In this document: positions 15,514 to 23,739 of the stretch, in pieces
How the letters are laid out: every line of letters starts with the position of its first letter
Position numbering within the stretch: the stretch's first letter is position 1
Assembly (NCBI RefSeq): GCF_034111725.1
Contig: NZ_JAWUWR010000016.1
Location: 1-27,658, forward strand
Length of the DNA stretch: 27,658 nucleotides
Direction of reading: 5' to 3'
From: Thalassolituus sp034111725
GTDB lineage: Bacteria; Pseudomonadota; Gammaproteobacteria; Pseudomonadales; Oceanobacteraceae
Made by a program: the position numbers and the translations under genes
The notes under the pieces: generated by a model
What the model was told of the DNA's origin: nothing
Seen by the model: the letters and a program-made list of their open reading frames with translations, nothing else
The model's database searches: none

Positions 15514-16092
15514 ATGAGTGACAAGCAATACCTCAGCGCGCAAGGGCTGCTCGAAGACTCATGGAAACTAGCTGAGCAAATACTTAAATCTGACTTTCGG
15601 CCAACCTTCATGATCGCCGTATGGCGTGGCGGCGTACCCATCGGCATCGCGGTACAGGAATATCTCAGCTATCACGGCATTGATACCGATAACATCGCCA
15701 TTCGCACCTCGTCCTATCAAGGTATAGATCAACAAGCGCGGCAAGTAGCTGTGCATGGCCTCGGCTATTTAGTAAAAAATATTCAACACTCTGATAGCTT
15801 GCTGATCGTCGACGATGTATTCGACAGTGGTCGTTCCATCGAAGCCATAGTCAATGAGTTGACCCGCCTAGCTCGCCGCAATACACCACACGATATTCGC
15901 ATTGCAGTTCCTTACTTCAAGCCAGCGCGAAATCGCACCGACCGAGTGCCCGACTACTATCTCTATGAAACCGAAGCTTGGCTTAAATACCCTCATTCAT
16001 TAGAAGGACTAAGTAGCGAAGAAATCCGCGCCAATCGACCCGAACTCTTCAACATCATCAAAGACTGCTTACCTCAGGTAGAAAAAACGTAA
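15514..16092 (+). CDS. Phosphoribosyltransferase (hypoxanthine/xanthine PRTase-like), paralogue B
   Basis: A 192-residue type I phosphoribosyltransferase with PRPP motif LLIVDDVFDSGRS (96-108), closest to the usual hypoxanthine PRTase form (D-D-x-x-D-S/T-G), and loop AVWRGGVP (35-42). The C-terminal YYLYETEAWLKYPHSLEGLS matches paralogue A in spacing and content. A TTG at 15481 extends the frame, but the ATG at 15514 has AGGAG eight bases before it and aligns with the start of paralogue A. In paralogue A the second half of the PRPP motif reads FSTGYN, so the two copies may differ in base preference. Probable role is purine salvage or interconversion; substrate not determined. Confidence 0.9.
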   Translation: MSDKQYLSAQGLLEDSWKLAEQILKSDFRPTFMIAVWRGGVPIGIAVQEYLSYHGIDTDNIAIRTSSYQGIDQQARQVAVHGLGYLVKNIQHSDSLLIVDDVFDSGRSIEAIVNELTRLARRNTPHDIRIAVPYFKPARNRTDRVPDYYLYETEAWLKYPHSLEGLSSEEIRANRPELFNIIKDCLPQVEKT

Positions 16093-16306
16093 GCCTGAAA
16101 GCTAATAGCTGCTTAGTGAAATTACAGCAGACTCTCGGTCTAATTTCATGCATCAAGATTTAGCTGTTACAAAATAAAATCACTTTTTTGCATCCATTCA
16201 TTTTGGCCCGTCGTAACTAAAGCAAAGGCTCAACACGAGCACTCTTTAATCGACCCCGGCTGCTACTTCATTTGTAGCGTATTAATGATGTATAGGAAGC
16301 AAATAC

Positions 16307-18376
16307 ATGAAAACAACGACAAGTACCCTAATTACAAAACAAATGACGCTACCACGCCTTTCTCTGTTGGCTCTGGGCATACTAGGCCTAACCGCTTGTG
16401 GTGGTAACGCTGGTAGCCGTGGGGCTATGGGTGAGATGGGGAGCACAGGCGAAACCGGTGCTAAAGGTAATGATGGTGCTGTAGGTTTTGCTCAAACGAA
16501 TTTTCTGCGTGCTAACAACGGCAGTGATAATGCCGGTAGCCTTGATACCATCAATCAAAATGCAACGGTATACAAAACCTTCACTACAGGTGCGAATGAA
16601 GGCTTAGAACTCGACAAAGCTGGCAACCTCTATCAAGCAGCCGACCTTACCGACAGCAGTATTCGCATGGTCTGTGGAATAAATCAGCGCATGCAAAATG
16701 GTATGTATAGCAGTGCATACGATCGAGAATTACTGGGTTCTAATACCGGTTTAGCAAACCCGAAAGGAATCGCTATTGCGCACGAAGCGGGCTACTTATT
16801 TGTGGCGAACTTTAACGGCACACAAATCAGCGTATTTGGCTCTGCGGCAGCTGGCGACGTTGCCCCAATCGCGGTCACGACCCTTGCCGTTAAACCTTGG
16901 GATTTAGTCTACGATGAAGCAAATGACCGTCTCTTTATTGCGTTAGTCGACGGAACGATTGCTGTATATGACGACTACCAAGCGAATGGCTTTACAGCTT
17001 CTTCTGCAGATCGAATCATTACCCCATCTGATAGCACATCGACTAAAATTTCAGTGAACACACACGGTATCGTATACGACGCTGCTGGTGATCGTTTGGT
17101 AGTGAGCGATGTTGGTAGTGCGGCTGACGCAACTGACGGCGCTATTTTTGTTATTTCAAACGCATCAACTGCCGATGGTGCTGTGACGGTTGATCGCTCA
17201 ATCGCTGGCCCTGCTTCTATGCTTGGTAACCCAGTTGATATCGTATTAACCGGCACTGATCTTCGCGTCGCAGAGAAATCAAACGATGCGATTTTAGTAT
17301 TCAGTAATATTTTCTCTGGTGCCAGTGGCGACATTGCTCCAGATTTAGTCACCGCCAGTACAAAGCCTGAATCATTGGTAGAAATTAAAGCGAGTGCGAT
17401 GCAGCCCGACGTATCCGACACCATTTCACCAGCCCTCATTCGTGGTGTAGCAGCAAGCAGCAACAGCGTCGAAGTGACCCGCTTTACTTCAACGCTCAGC
17501 GCCGAAACCGCAAGTTTCGACGGCATTGCAACCATTGAAAGTGTCACGTTCGATCTTATGGGCGATGCCTACGCTACTTTTGGTGATGGCACCAATGGTG
17601 GGATTGCTATCGCTAACCGCGTCGCAACCTCACGCAATGGCGAAACCTACACCGATGCTCGTGATCGCCAAATCACAGGAGCTTCGACGCAACTGGTTGA
17701 TCCAAAAGGCTTGGATGTAGATACCGAAAATGGCTTAATTTTTGTTGCTGATTTCGGCGTAGCATCTTCAGCCGTTCTAGTTTATTCAACCTGTGCAAGT
17801 GGCGATGCTACACCTTTATTATCGTTACAAGCCACCGGCGCAATTAAGCCGTGGGATGTAGATTACGACAACGAAAGTGACACCGCTTATGTTGCATTAA
17901 CGAATGGCACCGTCGCTGTATTCGAAAACGTCACTCAGCAAATGATGGCAGGCACGACGGAAATTACTGCAGAAACTCGACTGATTACACCGGCAATTAG
18001 TGGCGTCGCGGTCAGTGCTCCTACAAACTTGCACGGCATCGACTTCGATCCAGTCAGTGATTCTCTATTAGTGTCTGATGTAGGTTCTGCAGGTGATGGT
18101 ACCGACGGTAAACTTTACGTGCTTCCTGCTGCAAGCTCAGCCAGCGGCTTAACCGACATAACCGTTAATATCGCAGGCCCTTCTAGCAACTTAGGAAATC
18201 CAGTGGACGTTATGTTCGATGGCAGCAATCTTTATGTTGCTGAAAAATCGAACTCACTGATCATGCGCTTTGATAATGTTTTACAAAGTGCCGGTGGAGA
18301 TATTGCACCGACTTGGTCAATTAGTTACTCAGCAGCAGAGAGCGTGGCGCTGATTCCAAATTATTTGGCTAAATAA
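16307..18376 (+). CDS. Lipoprotein with collagen-like stub and duplicated beta-propeller-like domain
   Basis: A 689-residue lipoprotein. The signal peptide ends in lipobox L-T-A-C (Cys31), followed by GGNAG and eight Gly-X-Y triplets (residues 36-60, GSRGAMGEMGSTGETGAKG), a very short collagen-like segment. The rest is two homologous halves offset by 314 residues: NPKGIAIAHEAGYLFVANF (from 151) matches DPKGLDVDTENGLIFVADF (from 465); KPWDLVYDEANDRLFIALVD matches KPWDVDYDNESDTAYVALTN; GNPVDIVLTGTDLRVAEKSN matches GNPVDVMFDGSNLYVAEKSN. The repeated P-K-G/LFVA pattern is that of NHL/YVTN-type beta-propellers, so each half may be one propeller. Likely exposed at the outer membrane; ligand unknown. 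AGGAAG precedes the ATG; a terminator follows, so it is monocistronic. Confidence 0.85.
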   Translation: MKTTTSTLITKQMTLPRLSLLALGILGLTACGGNAGSRGAMGEMGSTGETGAKGNDGAVGFAQTNFLRANNGSDNAGSLDTINQNATVYKTFTTGANEGLELDKAGNLYQAADLTDSSIRMVCGINQRMQNGMYSSAYDRELLGSNTGLANPKGIAIAHEAGYLFVANFNGTQISVFGSAAAGDVAPIAVTTLAVKPWDLVYDEANDRLFIALVDGTIAVYDDYQANGFTASSADRIITPSDSTSTKISVNTHGIVYDAAGDRLVVSDVGSAADATDGAIFVISNASTADGAVTVDRSIAGPASMLGNPVDIVLTGTDLRVAEKSNDAILVFSNIFSGASGDIAPDLVTASTKPESLVEIKASAMQPDVSDTISPALIRGVAASSNSVEVTRFTSTLSAETASFDGIATIESVTFDLMGDAYATFGDGTNGGIAIANRVATSRNGETYTDARDRQITGASTQLVDPKGLDVDTENGLIFVADFGVASSAVLVYSTCASGDATPLLSLQATGAIKPWDVDYDNESDTAYVALTNGTVAVFENVTQQMMAGTTEITAETRLITPAISGVAVSAPTNLHGIDFDPVSDSLLVSDVGSAGDGTDGKLYVLPAASSASGLTDITVNIAGPSSNLGNPVDVMFDGSNLYVAEKSNSLIMRFDNVLQSAGGDIAPTWSISYSAAESVALIPNYLAK

Positions 18377-18385
18377 TTCAACCTT

Positions 18386-18425
18386 AAAACTCGCAGCTGG
18401 GGCTCTCCTGCCTGCTGCGAGTTTT
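18386..18425 (+). terminator. Rho-independent terminator after the propeller lipoprotein gene
   Basis: AAAACTCGCAGC (18386-18397) pairs perfectly with GCTGCGAGTTTT (18414-18425), a 12-base stem with a 16-base loop, ending in a T run. It begins ten bases after the lipoprotein stop. The symmetric A and T ends would also allow function in the other direction. Confidence 0.85.
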
Positions 18426-18576
18426 ATCCTCGGCTTTCTCCGTCTTTCCTCGTCTTACCTTCGTGAGACTATCTGCTCTTCCCGAGATCACGCTAGCTTC
18501 CACCTAACTGACCTATATCATTCCTATTCAGGCATAAAGCTTCTATGGTGGTGTTCCTACGTTACGGAAGAATGCT

Positions 18577-19731
18577 ATGAAATCCGCATTAATCATTGGG
18601 GGCATTGTCCTTGCCGTTATTGCGGCCGTTAGCCTTTGGCCTCAAACACCGATTGCTGTTACCACCACAACCGTACAAATGGGCACCGTAGAGTCACTGG
18701 TATCCAATACCCGCTCAGGAACGATTCAGGCCTGTTTACGCTCGCATTTATCACTTACCCAAGGTGGGCAGGTGAATCAGTTATTAGTGCAGCAAGGCGA
18801 TAAGGTCGTCGCGGGGCAATTACTCATGACCTTATGGAATGATGATATCAAGGCCGGCCTTGCACAGGCGCAGGCACAAGTAGCCATAGCGCAATCAAAC
18901 AAAGCATCGCGCTGCCGCCAAGCCGAGTCCGATTTACGTGATGCCAAACGCCTGCGCGACTTACGCAAAAAGAATATGGCATCGGAAGAACAACTGGATC
19001 GCTCCAATACCGTTGCCGACATCAGTCGTTTCGCCTGCGAGCAGCAGGATGCACAAATTCAGCAAGCGCAATCGGCTCTCAATTTACAACAAGCTCGCCT
19101 AGCACAAACTGAATTACGCGCTCCGTTCGCCGGAATTATTGCCGAAGTTAACGGCGAAGTTGGCGAATATGCCACGCCCTCGCCTCCGGGAGTTGCCACC
19201 CCACCAGCGATTGATCTCATTAACCAAGAATGCCTCTATGTGCGTGCGCCAATTGATGAAGTGGACGCAGCGCAAGTTAAAATCGGCATGGAGACTCGGG
19301 TTACCCTAGATGCGTTCCAAGATCAAACATTCACAGGGCTTGTTAGCCGGATTGCACCCTATGTTCAAGATCTTGAAAAACAAGCACGTACTGTCGATGT
19401 CGACGTCACCCTTAGTAGCTTGCCACAAGATATCGACCTACTTATTGGTTACAGCGCTGATATCGAAGTCATTACCGCATCGCGTGATAACGTTGTGCGC
19501 ATTCCTACCGAATTATTGCTGGAAGGCAACAAAGTACTAACGGTGCAGAACGACGCCATTGCAGAAGTGCCATTAACCCTTGGTTTAACCAACTGGACGT
19601 GGAGCGAAGTGACCGCCGGAATCAAGGCTGGTGATGCTGTGATTAGTAGTTTGGACATTCCCGATTTAAACCCAGGAATCAAAGTAAAAATTACACCAGC
19701 AAGCGACTCTGGAATAACAAAAGATGATTGA
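18577..19731 (+). CDS. Periplasmic adaptor (HlyD/MacA-like) of a tripartite ABC exporter
   Basis: A 384-residue membrane-fusion protein. A single N-terminal hydrophobic anchor (ALIIGGIVLAVIAAVSLWP) is followed by a split lipoyl domain (GGQVNQLLVQQGDKVVAGQ and LRAPFAGIIAEVNGEVGEY), an alpha-hairpin (about 92-175) and beta-barrel/membrane-proximal domains. The hairpin tip R125-x3-L129-x6-S136 fits the TolC-docking motif of adaptor proteins. Four cysteines are unusual for a periplasmic adaptor: C113 and C154 lie at equal distances either side of the hairpin tip, and C53 and C219 lie in the lipoyl and barrel regions. It would connect the inner-membrane ABC complex encoded just downstream to a TolC-like channel encoded elsewhere. 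The stop overlaps the ATPase start by eight bases. Confidence 0.9.
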   Translation: MKSALIIGGIVLAVIAAVSLWPQTPIAVTTTTVQMGTVESLVSNTRSGTIQACLRSHLSLTQGGQVNQLLVQQGDKVVAGQLLMTLWNDDIKAGLAQAQAQVAIAQSNKASRCRQAESDLRDAKRLRDLRKKNMASEEQLDRSNTVADISRFACEQQDAQIQQAQSALNLQQARLAQTELRAPFAGIIAEVNGEVGEYATPSPPGVATPPAIDLINQECLYVRAPIDEVDAAQVKIGMETRVTLDAFQDQTFTGLVSRIAPYVQDLEKQARTVDVDVTLSSLPQDIDLLIGYSADIEVITASRDNVVRIPTELLLEGNKVLTVQNDAIAEVPLTLGLTNWTWSEVTAGIKAGDAVISSLDIPDLNPGIKVKITPASDSGITKDD

Positions 19732-20398
19732 TGTTAAAGGTGTTCATCGCACTTTTATTCTTGGCGATCAACCCGTTCACGCGCTTAATGATATTCACCT
19801 GCATATTGATAAAGGCGAGTACATCTCCGTGATGGGGCCGTCTGGCTCAGGGAAATCGACGCTACTCAATATGTTGGGGTTACTCGATGTACCAGACGAT
19901 GGCGAATATTGGTTAGCAGGTAAAAATACCGTACCTATGAGCGAAGAACAGCGTGCCGCTTTTCGCCGCGATCATATTGGTTTTGTTTTTCAGTCGTATC
20001 ATTTAATTCCACGCTTAAGCGCACGCGAAAATATCGAACTCCCACTCATGCTAGCTGGCATAGCACCTAGCGAGCGCCGCCGCCGCATTGAACCCGTCCT
20101 CAAACGTTTAGGTTTATTGGATCGCGCCGATCACAAACCCGAACAGTTATCTGGCGGCCAACGCCAACGTGTTGCTATTGGGCGGGCAACGATTATGAAT
20201 GCCCCACTGCTGCTAGCCGACGAACCAACAGGTAACCTTGATAGCCAAGCCGGTGAAGAAGTAGTGAATTTATTAGAAGAATTAAATCACAACGGCACCA
20301 CCCTAATCGTCGTAACCCACGATACCGATCTCGGTTTACGTGCTGGCCGCAGAATTCGCATGGTCGATGGTGGTATTGTTGAGGACAATCGCGCGTGA
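19724..20398 (+). CDS. MacB/LolD-type ABC transporter ATPase
   Basis: A 224-residue nucleotide-binding subunit with every ABC motif: Walker A GPSGSGKST (38-46), Q-loop VFQSYHLIPRLSARENIELP (Q90), signature LSGGQRQRV (142-150), Walker B LLLADE (162-167), D-loop GNLD and switch His199 in VVTHD. The sequence around the Q-loop and the A-P-L-L-L-A-D-E-P-T-G-N-L-D end are those of the MacB/LolD/FtsE class, which drives mechanotransmission-type permeases. It powers the exporter formed with the adaptor upstream and the two permeases downstream; it overlaps both neighbours, so all four are one translationally coupled operon. Confidence 0.96.
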   Translation: MIDVKGVHRTFILGDQPVHALNDIHLHIDKGEYISVMGPSGSGKSTLLNMLGLLDVPDDGEYWLAGKNTVPMSEEQRAAFRRDHIGFVFQSYHLIPRLSARENIELPLMLAGIAPSERRRRIEPVLKRLGLLDRADHKPEQLSGGQRQRVAIGRATIMNAPLLLADEPTGNLDSQAGEEVVNLLEELNHNGTTLIVVTHDTDLGLRAGRRIRMVDGGIVEDNRA

Positions 20399-21612
20399 TG
20401 ACCCTGCGTGATCAAATCGGCTTTAGCCTTATCGCCATCACGCGACAACGCTTTCGCACCATAATGCAATTGGTGGCGATGGCCATCGGTGTATTAGCAG
20501 TCGTGCTATTAACTGGCCTAGGAGAAGGCGGTCGCCAATACGTATTAACCGAATTTTCATCCCTCGGCAAAGACACCATTCTTTTGCTGCCGGGACGCAA
20601 AGAAACCAGCGGCGGCATGCCACCCCTCAGCGGCGAAGGCACACGCGATATCACCCTTGATGATGCCACCAGTTTACTGCGTTTACGCAATGTCGAGCGC
20701 ATCGCGCCTTTAGTCGTCGGAAACACCAGTATCAGCGCCGGTAACCGTAGCCGCGAATCGCTAATTATTGGCACCAATGCCGCCTTCTTTGCGGTACGAA
20801 AACTCGAAGTTCGCCAAGGAAAAATATTAGCCGACATTCCTTTAAATCAAACCCAACCCGACTGCGTAATCGGCGCGCAATTAAAGCACGAATTATTTGG
20901 CCCACGCATAGCGATTGGCCAATGGTTAAAGCTTTCACAATACCGCTGTCGGGTGATCGGTATTCTTGCCGACACCGGCACAGGGCTTGGCATTAATATG
21001 AGCGACGCATTGATTATTCCTGTTGCTAATGCCATGCAATTATTTAATACCGAAGGTTTATTTCGCGTAATGATTGATGTGCGCTCAGTGCAAGCAATAC
21101 CCGCACTAATTTCTAACATTGAACAACAAATGACGATGCTGCATGACGGCCAACTCGACGTTACCGTGACAACACCCGATTCTCTTCTCGCCGCCTTCGA
21201 TAATATTCTACTGGTACTTACTTTCGCCATCGCCGGTATCGGCGGCATCAGCCTTATCGTTGCCGGTGTTCTGATTATGAATATGACCGTCATTAGCGTA
21301 TCGCAACGCAGCTCAGAAATTGGCTTATTAAAAGCACTCGGGGCGTCGAGCCACGAAGTGAAAATACTATTTATTACAGAAGCTTCAATGCTCTCTGTAT
21401 GTGGTGCCGCGCTTGGACTAGCCACTGCCGAAGCCTGCCTCTGGCTAGCGCGCCAACAATTTCCAGACGTGCCCTTTCATGCCCCATGGTGGGCAAGTGC
21501 AACCGCCGTTGGTGTTGCCGCCGGGACTGGGCTTTTATTCGCGTGGCTACCGGCCCGACGCGCTGCCGCTCAAGCACCCGTGCTGGCATTGCAAAAACGC
21601 GGGGGTAAATAG
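20398..21612 (+). CDS. MacB-like ABC transporter permease 1
   Basis: A 404-residue FtsX/MacB-type permease: one N-terminal membrane helix (about residues 20-42, IMQLVAMAIGVLAVVLLTGL) followed by GEGGRQYVLTEFSSLG, a large periplasmic domain, and three C-terminal helices (about 265-300, 320-345 and 360-390). The motif SQRSSEIGLLKALGAS before the third helix is the coupling-helix region that touches the ATPase. The end RRAAAQAPVLALQ is typical. The stop of the ATPase and this start form TGATG; an overlapping GTG at 20395 is an alternative. It is paralogous to the next gene, so the exporter probably has a permease heterodimer, unlike E. coli MacB where one gene fuses ATPase and permease. Confidence 0.93.
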   Translation: MTLRDQIGFSLIAITRQRFRTIMQLVAMAIGVLAVVLLTGLGEGGRQYVLTEFSSLGKDTILLLPGRKETSGGMPPLSGEGTRDITLDDATSLLRLRNVERIAPLVVGNTSISAGNRSRESLIIGTNAAFFAVRKLEVRQGKILADIPLNQTQPDCVIGAQLKHELFGPRIAIGQWLKLSQYRCRVIGILADTGTGLGINMSDALIIPVANAMQLFNTEGLFRVMIDVRSVQAIPALISNIEQQMTMLHDGQLDVTVTTPDSLLAAFDNILLVLTFAIAGIGGISLIVAGVLIMNMTVISVSQRSSEIGLLKALGASSHEVKILFITEASMLSVCGAALGLATAEACLWLARQQFPDVPFHAPWWASATAVGVAAGTGLLFAWLPARRAAAQAPVLALQKRGGK

Positions 21613-21614
21613 CG

Positions 21615-22811
21615 ATGCGCTGGCTTGATTGGCTGCGACTGGTGCTTTCATCCGTATTAGCGAGCCCACTTAAAAGTTTATTAACCGCTCTGGGGATTGC
21701 CATAGGCATAGCCGCAGTAACGCTTCTGACCTCAATGGGTGAAGGTGTACGCCACTACGTACTTGATAACTTCTCGCAATTTGGTACCCGTATTATTGCC
21801 ATTAGCCCAGGTAAGACCGAAACCTCAGGGATGGGCAGCCTTATTAGTTCGGTGCGCTTACTCACCATGGACGACCTTCGCCTGCTGGAAAACCTACCGG
21901 GGGCCGAGCATGTAGTGGCCAACGTACAAGGCTCTGGCCCTATTCGCCATGGAGAAAAAGTACGCAACACCACAATCTATGGAACCACCCCAAGCATGGT
22001 AAAAGCATGGGATTTTAAAGTGGCCAGCGGACGCTTTTTACCCGATAACCACCGCCAAAACTCTCCCGCTTACGCCGTGCTAGGCCACAAAGTAAAAACT
22101 GAATTATTTACGACCAGCAATCCGTTAGGCGAAATTATTCGCGTAGGCGGACAACGCTATCGCGTGATTGGTGTAATGCAAGAAAAAGGCTCAATGCTAG
22201 GATTTGATCTCGACGACATGGTCTATATCCCCGCCGATAGAGCACTTAGCTTATTTGATCGTGAAGGCCTGATGGAAATTGATGTCGTGTTTTCAGCCGC
22301 CACCACCTCAGACCGAATGGCCAGCTTAATAAAACAACGCTTGATAGCCCGCCACGGCCAAGAGGACTTTACCTTAGTCACCCAAGACGAAATGCTCGCC
22401 AGCTTAAACCGTATTTTATCTATGCTAACCCTCGGCATAGCCGCGCTGGGATCGATCTCACTCATTGTCGGCGGCGTTGGAATATTTACCGTCATGACCA
22501 CCAACCTAGCCGACCGTATTCCCGAAATAGGCTTACTACGCGCCATTGGTACGTCACGACGCCAATTACTGGGAATATTTGTTGGTGAAGCAATCGCGCT
22601 TTCGCTATTAGGTGGTTTAGCCGGAATGGGCTTTGCCCTACTTGTGCTCGCCATACTGAGTATCGCCCTACCCGAGTTTCCGATGACACCCAACGTCATC
22701 TACCTTTTCAGCGCCTTGATTAGCTCGGTAATCATTGGATTGATTGCAGGGATAAGGCCTGCTTGGCAAGCCTCGAAGCTCAGCCCAGTGGTGGCGCTAA
22801 GGGATGAATAA
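21615..22811 (+). CDS. MacB-like ABC transporter permease 2
   Basis: A 398-residue permease of the same class as its upstream neighbour: N-terminal helix (SLLTALGIAIGIAAVTLLTS, about 21-40), then GEGVRHYVLDNFSQFGT, a periplasmic domain, and three C-terminal helices, with ADRIPEIGLLRAIGTSRRQL as the coupling region and RPAWQASKLSPVVALRDE as the end. The paired sequences in the two permeases (GEG-R-YVL--FS--G, PG--ETSG) show they arose by duplication. It is two bases after permease 1, so coupled translation is likely. The transported compound is unknown; relatives export macrolides, peptides or lipid-like molecules. No outer-membrane channel gene lies in the window. Confidence 0.93.
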   Translation: MRWLDWLRLVLSSVLASPLKSLLTALGIAIGIAAVTLLTSMGEGVRHYVLDNFSQFGTRIIAISPGKTETSGMGSLISSVRLLTMDDLRLLENLPGAEHVVANVQGSGPIRHGEKVRNTTIYGTTPSMVKAWDFKVASGRFLPDNHRQNSPAYAVLGHKVKTELFTTSNPLGEIIRVGGQRYRVIGVMQEKGSMLGFDLDDMVYIPADRALSLFDREGLMEIDVVFSAATTSDRMASLIKQRLIARHGQEDFTLVTQDEMLASLNRILSMLTLGIAALGSISLIVGGVGIFTVMTTNLADRIPEIGLLRAIGTSRRQLLGIFVGEAIALSLLGGLAGMGFALLVLAILSIALPEFPMTPNVIYLFSALISSVIIGLIAGIRPAWQASKLSPVVALRDE

Positions 22812-22831
22812 AGCTTGAGTGTTTTTTGAAC

Positions 22832-23536
22832 TCATTTGTAGATTCTCCGAACCTCAGCAGTAAGAGCTTCCTTTGCACCAGACTCAAGAAGTCGACCATG
22901 AGCAGCAACAATAGCATCAAAATCGAGAGCTAATAATTTTTCAAAGTCAGACTTGAGTGATCCGCCTTTAGGTGTCACGCCTTTAAGCCACGGCGGACCA
23001 ATATTCACTCCGATTTTAAAGCCAAGCAGTTTAAAGGCAATTTTAGTAAACCAAGTAAAATAGCTCCAATCCGCTTGATATTGCACGCTATCGGTTGTGA
23101 TCAGAAGCTTATTATCTTTAAGAAATAAAGCCGCTTCAGGGTTTTTAGCAGACTCAAAAATAAAAAATTCTGAATTTGGAAATGGGCTAACTGAGTTTGT
23201 CGTTATCAATTGAGTTGCTTTCGGCTGAGGGTAAGTAACCTGCCCTGCTTGCGCCCAGAATTCGCACGGATACCGATCTAAATAAAATGCATCATCAAGC
23301 CCATGGAAGTCGCCAAGTCTCATAATGTGTTTGACGTCACCAAGCTGATCTAAACTAGAAAGCCCTTCTTCGCTCATACGAACAGGATTGATTAATGTTA
23401 ATTCTTGCCCGCTCTTGAGAATGACCATATTTCGATTCATTCGCATCCCCGGCCCCATTTTTATACTGCCGTGTAAAAGATAGACTCCCGGATACAAGCT
23501 AACTATTTCATCGTGAGGGTAAGATTGTGGATACAT
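22832..23536 (-). CDS. Metallo-beta-lactamase-fold protein (DUF4336-like), possibly degenerate
   Basis: A 234-residue soluble protein with the strand and turn pattern of the MBL fold: GVYLLHGSIKMGPGMRMNRN, MVILKSGQELTLINPV, GDVKHIMRLGDFHGLDDAFY, KDNKLLITTDSVQ and DAIVAAHGRLL. The canonical zinc motif HxHxDH is not present; the equivalent loop is LGDFHGLDD, so metal binding would be incomplete or different. This resembles DUF4336-type proteins that keep the fold without the classic motif. Function unknown. A GTG at 23539 is possible, but AAGGAAGAG is better placed for the ATG at 23536. It follows the truncated membrane-protein ORF by nine bases and is the last gene of the minus-strand group, converging with the exporter operon. 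Confidence 0.7.
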   Translation of the reverse strand: MYPQSYPHDEIVSLYPGVYLLHGSIKMGPGMRMNRNMVILKSGQELTLINPVRMSEEGLSSLDQLGDVKHIMRLGDFHGLDDAFYLDRYPCEFWAQAGQVTYPQPKATQLITTNSVSPFPNSEFFIFESAKNPEAALFLKDNKLLITTDSVQYQADWSYFTWFTKIAFKLLGFKIGVNIGPPWLKGVTPKGGSLKSDFEKLLALDFDAIVAAHGRLLESGAKEALTAEVRRIYK

Positions 23537-23545
23537 CACTCTTCC

Positions 23546-23671
23546 TTAATTTTTTGTATTTGAATATTTCATTAAATTTCGAACAATAAATTGGCCAAAC
23601 TGCACATAATTATTAAGTGCCAGAAGCATGAAAGAAGCTGCGAAGGCTAATAGTTGTGAAAACAGAATCAT
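23546..23671 (-). pseudogene. Truncated paralogue (41 codons) of the putative immunity protein
   Basis: This short ORF translates as MILFSQLLAFAASFMLLALN followed by NYVQFGQFIVRNLMKYSNTK and N, then TAA. Aligned without gaps to the first 41 residues of the gene at 23740-24117, I count 20 identities, including SQLLA near the start, YV, FGQ, VR and TK. Resemblance runs right to the stop, where the ribosome-binding site of the MBL gene begins, so the rest of the copy was probably lost. It keeps the first membrane helix only. There is no good ribosome-binding site before its ATG. It is either a dead remnant of a duplicated immunity gene or a small single-helix protein still in use. Confidence 0.7.
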
Positions 23672-23739
23672 TTAGCAACTAATATCGCATACGAAATATC
23701 ACTCCAGAAAATCTAAGATACACTCAAAGTAAGCAATTT

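Noticed and set aside
16975..17547. 190-codon minus-strand ORF inside the propeller lipoprotein gene
   Set aside because: It lies wholly antisense to a gene with a clear signal peptide and internal repeats, and its Ser/Ala-rich translation is typical of shadow frames.
18421..18470. Pyrimidine-rich stretch after the lipoprotein terminator, a possible Rho-loading site
   Set aside because: It follows a strong intrinsic terminator, and a C/T bias alone is too weak to support a call.
20847..21425. 192-codon minus-strand ORF antisense to permease 1
   Set aside because: No recognisable motif; the plus-strand frame has the full MacB-permease pattern and coupled neighbours.
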